DNA of 50,344 nucleotides, taken from Haplomitrium mnioides. Its lineage: Eukaryota > Marchantiophyta > Haplomitriopsida > Calobryales. The DNA lies in NCBI GenBank assembly GCA_049999725.1, contig JBNGIS010020640.1:40057-90400 (forward strand), given 5' to 3'. The position numbers and the translations under genes are program-made. Below, piece after piece: positions 9,270-19,075 of this stretch (position 1 is the stretch's first letter; each line of letters opens with the position of its first letter). The notes beneath the pieces are model-generated. The model ran no database searches, was not told the origin of the DNA, and worked only from the letters and a program-made list of their open reading frames with translations.

Positions 9270-12200
9270 TGTCGCGCCTCTTCCTCCTTCCTTAACACCA
9301 AATTGATGTTATTTTAGAGGAAAAGAGGTACAAATAACAACGAGGCTCTTTAATGAGACAGCCCTAGAACTTTTGTTAGTGAATTCAGGTCTTAGCAATC
9401 CCAAACTTCTCACCTTGCATTTTCACACTACTCTCAACCCACCCAAGCACAAATCAGACCTGCATTCCTTTCCACCACACACAGAGCAACCACAACTCAA
9501 TTGACTTTGTGGTACACACTAATACTGTGCTTGATGCAAATTTGGTTGCAGATATTCAATGTCACCTCCTACAAACATGGGTGTATGCAATTATTACACA
9601 AGAATGAACTTGCAGCATTCTCCTACAGGCGGCATCCTAACACAACCAAGGCTTATCACTCCTCCGATCACTAGACTGTCAACAGAGCCAGCTACTCCAA
9701 CACCCAAACCGAGTAGAGCTATCTGATTCAACCTCTCCATAGAATAGAACTTACAACCCAAGCGTGGAACCCCACCTATTAGCCCTCCGAGACATGTGCA
9801 GAACTATCTTCCTGACTCTTCTAACATCACTCCCCCTACTATTATGCAGCAAATTATTACCAACACTTCAGCCTGACCAGAATTGTAAGTAATGTAGCTC
9901 TTGCTTTCCTCCAAGCCATCCTGAATTCTCTCGTGAGATCTGACTCAACCTTCTCAACCCTATCCCCTGCCCGTTGAAGTTCCTGACTGAGGCTCAAAAT
10001 CTGTGTTCAAAATATGAGTCCTGACTCTTTAAACACAACAACACTAGAAACATTATTCTCCCTGCCACTCTCTCCCCACTCACACACTCTGTCTAGAGAG
10101 TTTTTAAACTTCCATCGCTAGAAGCCCCGAATTTACTTCCTCATGCTCAGAAGAGGTCTAATTTAACTTCCACCTCTAGAAGACAGCCCTCCCATGTGTT
10201 GGATCACCCATCCCACCCGAGAATTGGCTAGATCTTCCCCGTAGTGCGCAGGCACTAACGTGGCCACTCCGTTCCTTTCTCCACAAGATTGTAGCACCAA
10301 CAGCACTTGCCTAATGCTTTTGGGACTGATCTCCTCCACATACCAAAGCTAAGACGACACCAGAACCCCCCCTTAGCTGCCCCTCACAAAATACAAACCG
10401 AAAGAATTCTCCTCTCCTCTAAGTGTTGGACCACTTCCAAATCTTGGTTTGCCTTCAAAGATGAGTTCACTTGAGTAGTCTGAGCCTTTAGAGCCTCCTG
10501 CTCAATGATTCCCAGCACCTCCTCAGTCCACCTCCACCATGTGATGTCCTTCCTTCACGAGTACACCCACTTCACCAAAGGTCTCACCAGAACTCTCTTC
10601 TTCGTATCTTGCTACTGTCTCTCTATAGAATAATCAGTCCTTATAGCTTCAAACCAAGGTAGTCTATCCTCGTGCTTTTTTTCCCCCCCACCTCAACGTT
10701 TCATCACCGTCCTTTCTTGGAGGTCCCCGTTTCCCTTATCTGATGGCTGAGGGGTGGATCCTGCCTTTTCACACAGCTTGCAAGTGGGTTTTTTTTCTAG
10801 ATTCAGAGTCTGAAATGGCCGCCAACAGCTTTATTTTGTCATCCTCTTCCTAACAAGACTAATTTCATGCCAATGTGACATTTGTAGCTCTCGCAATCGG
10901 CATTTGAAAAGACATACCTTTTCCTTTGTTTTTGCCCTTTTTTAGATAGACAGTTCGTAAGATCCTTCAGATATCGGACATCTGACACATGGCATTTCGG
11001 AGGAGTCCGCAAAACTAGCATGTGAGATTCTTTGGACTTGCCTACTCGATGGATTCCTCGGACTCGCCAACCCATGAGATTCCTCGGAACTGCTAGTCAA
11101 CTTCGGACTATTGGTCAAAGGGGACGGTCCAACTTCCTTGAGGAAAACAACATTGGACGGCACCTCCTCAGATGACGTGGCACTTCGGACTTTGGACTTC
11201 TTCCTTAAACAGTAGACTTCAGAGTGCCTGTTCCGCAAAAAACTTCAAACTCCCTCTTCCGTAGTCAACTTTGGATTGTTGGTCAAAGGTGACGGTCCAA
11301 CTTCCTTGTGGAAAATGACGTTGTACGACGCCTCTTTGGACACGTGGTACTTTGAGGGAGCTTGTTGGATTCCTCAAAATCGCCAACCCGTGAGATTCTT
11401 CGGACGTCAGACAGCGGACACGTGGCGCTTCGAGAGAGCCCGTTGGATTCCTCGCTTAGTAAGAACAGTGGCTCCGTCGAACTTTCAAACGTCGCAACCG
11501 CACTCTCTCAATCTTTCTGCCTTGTCCTCTCCGGATCTTCAATAGATCACTCTTTCGAAACTCCTTGTTCTTCCGGCCGGACTATCGGTAGATCCCCCTT
11601 TCGGCACTCATTGTTCCTCCTCTGGTCAAACCGTCGATAGATTGCCCTTTCGGCTGATCCCTCCTTGCTCTTTTGGTTAGATCTTTCAACGGATCCCTGT
11701 TAAATGGGCACTCCACGTCAGAAGATCACTTGGAACCAACTCAACCGAGCTCCCCACTTAGGAAGGCTAAGTCCTGTTAAGGAAGACTGCGGCCGTTAGA
11801 CTGCGAACTTTGGACCCCCTCCATTGGACTACGATCGTCGGACAACAAACTAGGGACCCCCTTGGACTGAAAACTTTGGACTACGACCGTTGAACTCCTT
11901 CGGACTACGGACGTTGGACAGCGGACCTTGGACCCCCTCCATCGGACTACAAGTACTGAGTGTCGGTTAACTTCTAGAAGGTCGTTCGTCTTTATTTCTG
12001 CTTTATTCTCTTTGATTCAAATTGCATTGCAATTGCCTCGAGCTTCTCTCTCTATCAAGCTATTGCACGCCTTAAATGGTCACGAACTGAGAATTCAATG
12101 GTCAAAATTGTTGGCTCCTCCGTTCTGCATCTCAGCTTCCACCCATTTCCTCTATTCTTGACCATTTTTGCATCTATGGTCATGAAATATGTCTCCCTTG

Positions 12201-12444
12201 TTTCTCCTTGAGAGCAGTCCTCCCATGTGATCCTCCCCAACAGGTTTGAAGTGACTCTTGATGCTTGCTTTTCCTTTTTTCTGCCTACGGTTTCTTCCGC
12301 CTCTATCGTTTTTTGTTCTATCTTCCACATTTTGCCCTACTTTGGTTTCCTTTGTTGCTCCTCAACCTTTCCCTCCATGGCTTCTCACTTAATTTTTGAA
12401 ATTTTTTTGAAAATATTACACGAAGTACCTTCAAACCCGTCTGA
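9270..12444 (-). repeat. G1 5' LTR
   Basis: About 3.2 kb on the minus strand, starting at 12444 (TATCAGACGGG, standing for TGTCAGCCAGCG) and ending GCGCGACA at 9270, next to the primer site. It matches the G1 3' LTR at its start and sister LTRs at 10090-10560 and 9271-9370. The middle part at 10960-11960 carries GGAC/CTTCGGA-type arrays. It is longer than the other family LTRs (2.0-2.8 kb); the block at about 9370-10080 has no counterpart that I could see and may be an insertion. No protein-coding signal is visible here. Confidence 0.82.
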
Positions 12445-13116
12445 TAGATCTCAAGTTGCTTACAACAATGCTTGCTTGCAACGTGGCTCAGAAGACCACG
12501 ACGGGCCACTGCCCTTATTTTCTTGTCTTCGGGCAACATTCATTGCTACCGGTGGAATTTAAGGTGCCAACTAGAAGGGTGCTAACGAGAGAGAGGGTAG
12601 TAGAAGAACCAAGCAAGAGAGAGAGATTGTACCAGCTGGAGCAGTTGGAGGAGAGGCGGGAGCAAGCGCACGATCAAATGAAGCACCAGCAAAAGTTGCG
12701 GAAGAGGCAACATAATAAGAGGCTAAAGCCGATGGATGTTCATGAAGGAGATTTGTTGGTGATGTACGACAGCCGATCTGTGCATTTCCTGGGGAAGCTG
12801 CACATGAGGTGGATGGGACCTTTTTTCTCACCAGACTACATCAGAATGGATCCGCAAAGATAGAGGCATTGGGAGGTGATAAAATCACGAATTAGATCCA
12901 CTATGATCGCTTGAAGAGGTATATGGTAAAGGAGGTTAATGAGGAAGGCCGATGATGACTCAAATGAGTGTTGAGGTGTGTACAAGATAGATAGTTAGGG
13001 GGTTGTACCATATGTGAATATGTTGTGCTTTGAAGGAGCAAACGAAGACACTGGGATGAAGGATGGTAAGAGAAGAGGGTGCTCCCGGGGTTGTTTTGCA
13101 ATTAGAAGGGGAGTTA
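12445..13116 (+). pseudogene. G2 integrase C-terminus and 3' tail
   Basis: Plus-strand remnant of a gypsy integrase. The open part 12456-12863 reads KTTTGHCPYFLVFGQHSLLP, VPTRRVLTRERVVEEPSKRE, KHQQKLRKRQHNKRLKPMD, then VMYDSRSVHFLGKLHMRWMG. It is clearly homologous to the G4 integrase at 34616-35040. It begins abruptly at GATCTCAAGTTGC, where the 5' LTR of G1 ends, so the catalytic core was left on the far side of the G1 insertion. A shift after MDPQR breaks the last segment. Bases 12956-13103 are untranslated tail, and AGAAGGGGAG at 13104-13113 is the polypurine tract before LTR-A. Confidence 0.82.
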
Positions 13117-14017
13117 TGTCAACCGGTGATTTTAAGCACTAATGAAAAATTGGAGAATTCAGAAGCATAATCGAGGCAATTCTCTGCTTCTAAAGTGCAA
13201 AGATACTCCGGAGGCATCAAGATATTCCAGATCAGTAATATGTAGAGGGGATCGTTCAAGTAGTTGTTCGGAAGGTTATCGAAACGCAGAAATCATGATC
13301 AAGACGGTGGAAGGACATAGTACTCTCCAGAGATGTGGCGAAGAGAGTTGCAATGAGGCTAAGAAGTAAGCAACCTAAGAATTAGATGTTGCAAGGCCAG
13401 ACGAGGAAGATCAGGGGAATTGGATAGAATCAATGACCCAACATCAAGAAAGAAGAGCTTAAGGTAAGGCAAGGGGCTCCATTGATTATTCTTGAATATC
13501 AGTACAATGGCAGAGCTTGATAGAGAAGAAGAAGGGGAGAAGCTCCCAGCACGACCATCATCGAAAGAGTGGAAGGAGAATGAAGGATGCAACAACTATG
13601 AGAAGGTAGCAGTGACAGTAGAGGGGTCTGTGGACGCATAGATTGATCGGGTGTTAGCAGGCTTGATTGGGGTCCAAGCAGATTTTGGCCTTATGAAGGT
13701 CTTTCTGCTATCGAGGCTCTATTGGTAGTATCGGTGTTGGTCAAAGTAGGGGGGTTGATTGTACCGCCTCAGTACTTTCCCGATGGGCGTGGCAGTCCAA
13801 CTACCACTTGGAAGACGACATCGGTTGGCACTCTATTAGAAGGAGTCAACTATTGGGGTTGCCCATCGGAAGCTACAATGGATCATCACGTCAAACAGAT
13901 ATTCCACTTAGGATCAAACCTTACTTCTGTTCGGAGCTTTGCCAATCTTTTCTGCATTGAATTATTCTATCAGATCCAATAAAACTTTGGAGTTGACTGT
14001 TGGGCGAGGTGGTCCAA

Positions 14018-14031
14018 CTTCCACTTGGAAG
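14018..14031 (+). promoter_or_regulatory. Inverted repeat CTTCCA-CT-TGGAAG in LTR-A
   Basis: Perfect 6-2-6 palindrome inside a conserved block (GGTCCAACTTCCACTTGGAA). The same box is perfect at 18125-18138 (LTR-B), has a perfect 5-2-5 core in three copies in LTR-F, and is degenerate at 19900-19920 (LTR-C) and 13795-13812. Its position is upstream of the TATA region. A protein-binding site is a plausible inference, not shown. Confidence 0.5.
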
Positions 14032-14439
14032 ACGGCGTTAGGCGGCGCCTCATCGGAAAAAGTCAATCATCAAAGTTTACCACTAGAGAAAACCATCAGA
14101 GTTGTTGTCACCAATCAGGGCTGATCGAGCTTATCGAGTCTTCGATAGTCTTTCTTCTGACAAGGTTCTATCGATTCTATTGAGTTGGCTAAGCATCGGG
14201 TCTGCCGTCAAACTGGTCAGGCTGTGCTGATCCGATCTTCACCCGATCATTCCTTGTGCACCAAGTTTGTCTTCGCTGGATCTGGCTTCTCTTCGGCATC
14301 CTCAGGACAGATGTCGCCACACCAAGAATCTTTTACCTTCAAGAAACCAAGAAAGGACCACCAGAATATCGTTACAACCATTGTCGTGTGGCAGTTTTCT
14401 TGTTCTGAGAATACGCGGGGTATATGGTTGTAGAGAGTG

Positions 14440-16120
14440 TTATGCAAATGGTAGAAGCTCTCTGGTTCAGTGGTTTGGAATGAAAAACTTTGATAGAGAT
14501 TTAGGTTATCATGCCTTTCCTAGATTCAATAAATGTTCGATCAAACCCAAAAAAATAGTTTCCTCCATCTCTTTGTTTGAGTGTTGTTAAGGTGAATGCG
14601 TGGCTTACTTGTTGCTAGGCTCAGAAACTCTCAGGCTGAAAACCAGGGTGCAAGATAAATCTGTATGAAAATTTTTAGCTCAAAATGTTGAGCGAATTGG
14701 TCATTAATCTCAAAGATTCAATGTTGTTTGAGAAAAACCGAACAAAATAACACCCCTAAACTTCCTAGGTAGTAACTTCTTCAATTCAAAGAGAATAGCC
14801 TTGAAACTTAACACACTATTGTACCATACTACCATCGTCAGGTTCCCAAATTCTCAACTAATACTCTACTCTTGACATAATGCAAGAACTCACAACTCAT
14901 AGTCGAATGAGGAGTGAATTCGAAACAACCTTTCAATCGGTACTCAATCTTCAACTCCCTGTTACAAAACAACCCCAACTCCAATTGAATCTAAACTTGT
15001 CTTTGAATTGTAGCCCTGGTTGTCAGCTTTTCAATGGTACTCTGATTGTCTCCATATTCTTTGTGCACTCGATTCTATTGCTTGAAAGACAATCTATCCT
15101 TCAATTTGACCCCTTCACCTTCAAACACTCATAAGTATTTTTTCGAAGCTCCAAACGACTTGAAATTTGTTGCAAAGGGATGGCACTTTTCTTGAGATTT
15201 CTATCCTTGCATTGCAAGAACTCCAATTTCTCTAGAAACCCCTTAAACCTTCAGAAAAACAAACTTCCTCCTCTCCTTCCTTTAGGTTTTTACTAACTTC
15301 AAGTTAAATCACTTTTATTTTTGGTATAAGAACCATAGAACAAAAGCTATTTGTGTTGACACGAAACAAAGATGAAAGAAACATAAGGTAAACTTGAGTC
15401 TTCTTCAATCAGATGATCATTTGGCGACGCTCCACCAGTTGCAGCTCCGACTATTCAACATTTACTGAAAACCGAAACACTCTTCGACGACGATTTGAGA
15501 AACACCTCTCCACATCAGGTCAGAATGTAGATAGTAAGGTCCCATTATTCTCCATAGGTGATGATTGGCAACAACACAGGAATTGGTGAATTCATCACCG
15601 AAGTGATATACTATCCACTATCGAAAGTGGTCTCAAGGAATTATCCGCAGCCCAATGAAGAATGGATTTGGAAGAGGAAAATTAGGAGCAACAAAAATCC
15701 TCTATCCATTTCTAAGATTGCCACCCATAAGATCCTTCAACTCCACCATATAACTCCTGAGCCTCGAGCACCCACTCCCCTCTTGAATATCTATCCCTCA
15801 CTAGTTGTTCCCTTGTTGATACCCCTTCTTCCCCGTTGCTTTCTCTATTATCTTCAAAATATCTGAGAGCATAATCCAAAAGAATCCATGAACAACCAAT
15901 AGTATAGTCTTGTCCTTACCTCTTGAGAATCTTCCACGTAGTACTAGCAAACTCTACTTTTGCGTTTCTAGATGCTTCTCGATAGATGCTTTGTCGCTTC
16001 TTCTTGACTTTTCTCTAAACTCGTCCATGGTAAGAGTGATTTGTTTCTCCTTTCTTCTTGTTACCTTTCACACACTTGCTGAACCACAACACAACACTGT
16101 GGCCCTCTTTTCTACTTGGA
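14440..16120 (+). other. Unassigned AT-rich block within LTR-A
   Basis: About 1.7 kb with no match to the other LTRs of the family, flanked on both sides by LTR sequence, so probably an insertion. Strand is arbitrary. Short open frames exist (for example 15558-15866) but none resembles a known protein. I could not find a confident target duplication; both edges are approximate. It may be a solo LTR of another family. Confidence 0.4.
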
Positions 16121-16185
16121 GATGCAAATAACAAGAACAACGAAGCAAAGGCAGGAATGGCAAGCCAAGAGTGAGGGGATACAAG

Positions 16186-16193
16186 TATAAATA
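16186..16193 (+). promoter_or_regulatory. LTR-A TATA box
   Basis: TATAAATA in the context ACAAGTATAAATAGTCC, the best TATA box among the gypsy LTRs here. Sisters have weaker versions at the same place (AGTATAGATAGG at about 20376, AGTATAGATTG at about 21699). It would start transcription of G2-type elements. Confidence 0.55.
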
Positions 16194-18264
16194 GTCCTCA
16201 CATCAAAGGAGAAGGGGCAGTGAATGTTGAGGCATAGAATTGTACAAGTTGTGCGTTGATGCTTGGTCGATAATGTCGGCGACACATTGTGATTGAAATC
16301 TTGATCTTGATGTTATCAGTGCAATTAACAAAGCATGGACGTGCACCAAGGCATGCACAGATGGATTTTTGAAGGCTAAAGGTCGAGAGGTCGATCGGGA
16401 GATGTTAGTGAAGATCTTGTGTGAGGGGATAGTGAGGGACATGGAGCGTGCTCTGTGATTCTTTGATTGAAGCGAGCGTACTTACATTCGGGGGCCAAAT
16501 GAGTGGAGGTGGATTGGAGGGGCATCGAGAATTGCTGAGCGAGAGGCTATAGAGGCTCGACCGATCTAGGTGAACTCAATCTGAAGGGTGGACCAACGTT
16601 CAGAGGTGAATCGATATTTGGAAGAGAAGAGAGTGCGTTCCGCTAGGACTCGTGAGTCGTGATTACGCAAGGGATTCACCTCCAGTAACATGAGAAGGGT
16701 GTTGCTGGTTTTCCTTTCAAGGGGAGGTCGAAGGCCACGGGTGGCTGCATTAGTGCACACGCACTGCAGAGAAGATCCGGTCAAGGTCTCAGGTGGAGTG
16801 TGTTCCAACAATCGGTAGAACTGTCTTCTAGGGGTGGAAGTTAATCAGACCTCTTCCAAGCTTGTAGAAGTGAATCCAAGCCCCTCTACAACGAAGGGTA
16901 TAAACTAGCTGGTGAGGTGTGTGTGAGTGGGCGGGCCAAAGTGTGAAGCGTCACAGGGGAGACTCATGTGATGTAAGGAGTTGTTGGCCGATGGCGCTCC
17001 ATGCTTATGTCGAGTAGGTAATGCATATATGCTTATAGTCCTTGTCGTATAGTTGTGAATAAGTCTTAGAGGTGTTGTAGAGCAGAAAGAGAGTACGTTG
17101 AGGGTGTTGGAGTAGATGGTCCTTGTATATTTTCTGTGCATGAGCATGTTCATCTCTTCGGAGTAGTCTTGTAAGTATTCTTCTCTTTGAAAAAATGCAC
17201 ATAGGCAGATTTGCAAGCCAGTCTCTGGTATGAATGGTTGGTTGCTAGAAAGACAAGATGTGAGTGGGTCTAATTTTGGGATTGGGGTTGTGGGTGAGGA
17301 GAAAATGCGTGGGTTGTAGTTCTTGGGGTTGGTGTTAAGGGAACGCACCGCCAAGCAGCTGACGGCCATTAGTGCATGAAAGAGATAAATTTGCGTCCGG
17401 GGCCGTCTCGTAAAAGGTCTTGTTGAACCATGTCGGCCCCCTTCTTTCAAAGTAAGCTCTTCATGAGCTAGGGCCGAAGAAAAGGGCGTGAGAGGCACTA
17501 ATGAAAATTTTTGAAGTTTGGAAACAACATTGGAGCATTTCTCTACTATAGGTGTTAAGATACTACAGAGGCATCAAAGTATCTAATATCGGTGATCTTG
17601 GGAAGAGATCATTTAACTACCCATTCAGATGGGCATTGGAATGCAGAAATCAGAACTTGGATGATGGAAGGATGAGACATTCTTTGAAGCTATTACGAGG
17701 GACTCGCAAGGAGGCTGAGGGCAGGAGATCTCAAGAAGAGAGGAGCTGGTTGGAATCAAAAACTTCACAACATAAGAGGAGCTTAAGGCATGGCGGGGAG
17801 CTACGTCTTTTATTCTTGATTAATCGGAGTAATAACAAGACTCAATGCCAAGAAGGAGGGCAAGGGCTCCTAACACAATCAGAATCAGAAGGAATGGGGA
17901 AGAAAGAAGAATGCGACTATCCTCAATGGGTAGCGACAACACCAAAGGGAGGTTGGAGAATGCATAGACTAATCAGATGCTTACGGGTTTTGAGCGGGGT
18001 CCCAATATGTTGAAAGTCTTCTGAAGTCTGTCTTTCATCGAGGTTGTTCATTTCTATTGGGTCGGGTCAAACTTCAGAGTTGATTGTCCTTCGTCCAATC
18101 CTTCGGTCACGCGAGGCGGTCAAACTTCCACTTGGAAGACGGCGACAAGCAACGCTCCATCGGAAGAAGTCAATCATTGAAGTTGACCATCAGAGTTGAC
18201 CATCGGAGCAGTCAACACTAATTGGGGTTTGTTGTTGAGGATCGAGGTCTGCTTTTAACTATTT

Positions 18265-19005
18265 AGACTCGCGTCGATCCCATCTTCATCGGGTCACTCT
18301 TTCGGATCTGTGCCGAGCTTACCTCTATCAAATCAACTGTTTGGACTCGTGTTGATCCTATATTCATCAGGTCATTCTTTCGGATCTGTGCCGAGCATTC
18401 CTCTTTCAGATCAACTATTCGGACTCACTCCGATCCCATCTTCACCGAGTCATCCTTTTGGATCTGTGTCAAGCCTAATTTTGTCAAATCATTCTTTTGA
18501 TTTGTGCCGAGTTTGTCTTCATCGGATCAGCCTTTAGGATCTACGTCCAGCTTACCTTTGTCAGATCAATTGCTCACACTCAGGGCGATCCCATCTTCGT
18601 TGGGTCATTCTTTCAGATCTGTGTTGAGCTTACCTATGTTAGATCAACTGTTCGGACTCACATTGATCCCATCTTCATCGAGTCAACCTTTTAGATTTGT
18701 GCCGAGCTTACCTTTGTGAGATCATTCTTTTTGATTTGCACCAAGTTTGTCTTCATCAGATCCGTCTTTAGAATTGGGGCCGAGCTTACCTTTGTAAGAT
18801 CAACTACTCGGACTTGCGCCGATCCCATGTTCATAGGGTCATTTTTTCGGATCTGCACCGAGCATACCTATGTCAAATCAACTGTTCGGACTCGCACCGA
18901 TCCCATCTTTATCGGGTCATCCTTTCAGACCTGTGTCGAGCTTACCTTTGTGAGATCATTCTTTCTGATCTACGCCAAGTTTGTCTTCACTGGATCTGGC
19001 TGGTC
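18265..19005 (+). repeat. 39-bp monomers in a 78-bp higher-order array (LTR-B)
   Basis: About 19 monomers of 39 bp. Starts are visible at 18265, 18304, 18343, 18382, 18421, 18460, about 18499, 18537 and 18576, then onward. Two monomer types alternate in much of the array: one starting GGATCTGTGCCGAGC and one starting GGACTCGCGCCGATCCC, giving a 78-bp period. As 39 is 13 codons, reading frames stay open and give 26-residue periodic peptides (FIGS..., FVRS...). I regard those as by-products of the period, not as proteins. Confidence 0.9.
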
Positions 19006-19075
19006 TTTGGCATCCTCAAGACAAGTGTCATCGCACCAAGAAATAGTTACACTCAAGAGCCAAGAAAGGACCACC

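Larger units (their letters stand above)
2817..12444 (-). mobile_element. Ty3/gypsy element G1, both LTRs and internal region
   Basis: Minus-strand gypsy retrotransposon: 5' LTR 12444-9270, primer site, gag, protease, RT, RNase H, integrase, polypurine tract, and a 3' LTR from 3594 down to the C1 insertion. Integrase after RNase H is the gypsy order. The integrase C-terminus lacks a chromodomain, and RT/RNase H wording such as GHKVSSQGIEVDQ resembles the non-chromoviral Tat/Athila group (my assignment by motif). At 12445 the flank turns into plus-strand integrase of G2, so G1 probably inserted into that gene. Its other flank is hidden by C1. Coding capacity is lost through many stops and at least two frameshifts. 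Confidence 0.88.
13117..17491 (+). repeat. LTR-A, 3' LTR of G2 with an internal foreign block
   Basis: Starts TGTCAACCGG at 13117 after the polypurine tract and runs to GGGCGTGA at about 17491, lacking only the last CA. Family landmarks in order: CACTAATGAAAAATTGGAG near the start, the paired boxes GTCCAAC...CTTGGAAGACG at 13795 and 14011, CACACCAAGAA at 14320, a TATA box at 16186, and the U5 end from about 16200. The 4.4-kb length exceeds its sisters because of an unmatched block at about 14440-16120. I see no gene in it; short open frames here are unconserved. Confidence 0.78.

Noticed and set aside
15558-15866. 102-residue plus-strand open frame in the unassigned block
   Set aside because: No recognisable domain, low-complexity Pro/Leu end, and surrounding sequence is full of stops. 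Not called as a gene.
17005-17498. Minus-strand open frame of 197 residues in the U5 end of LTR-A
   Set aside because: It overlaps LTR sequence conserved in other copies where the frame is broken; no family resemblance.
18265-19005. CRISPR-like array because of regular repeats
   Set aside because: Repeats are contiguous without unique spacers and sit in a plant LTR; there are no associated genes.
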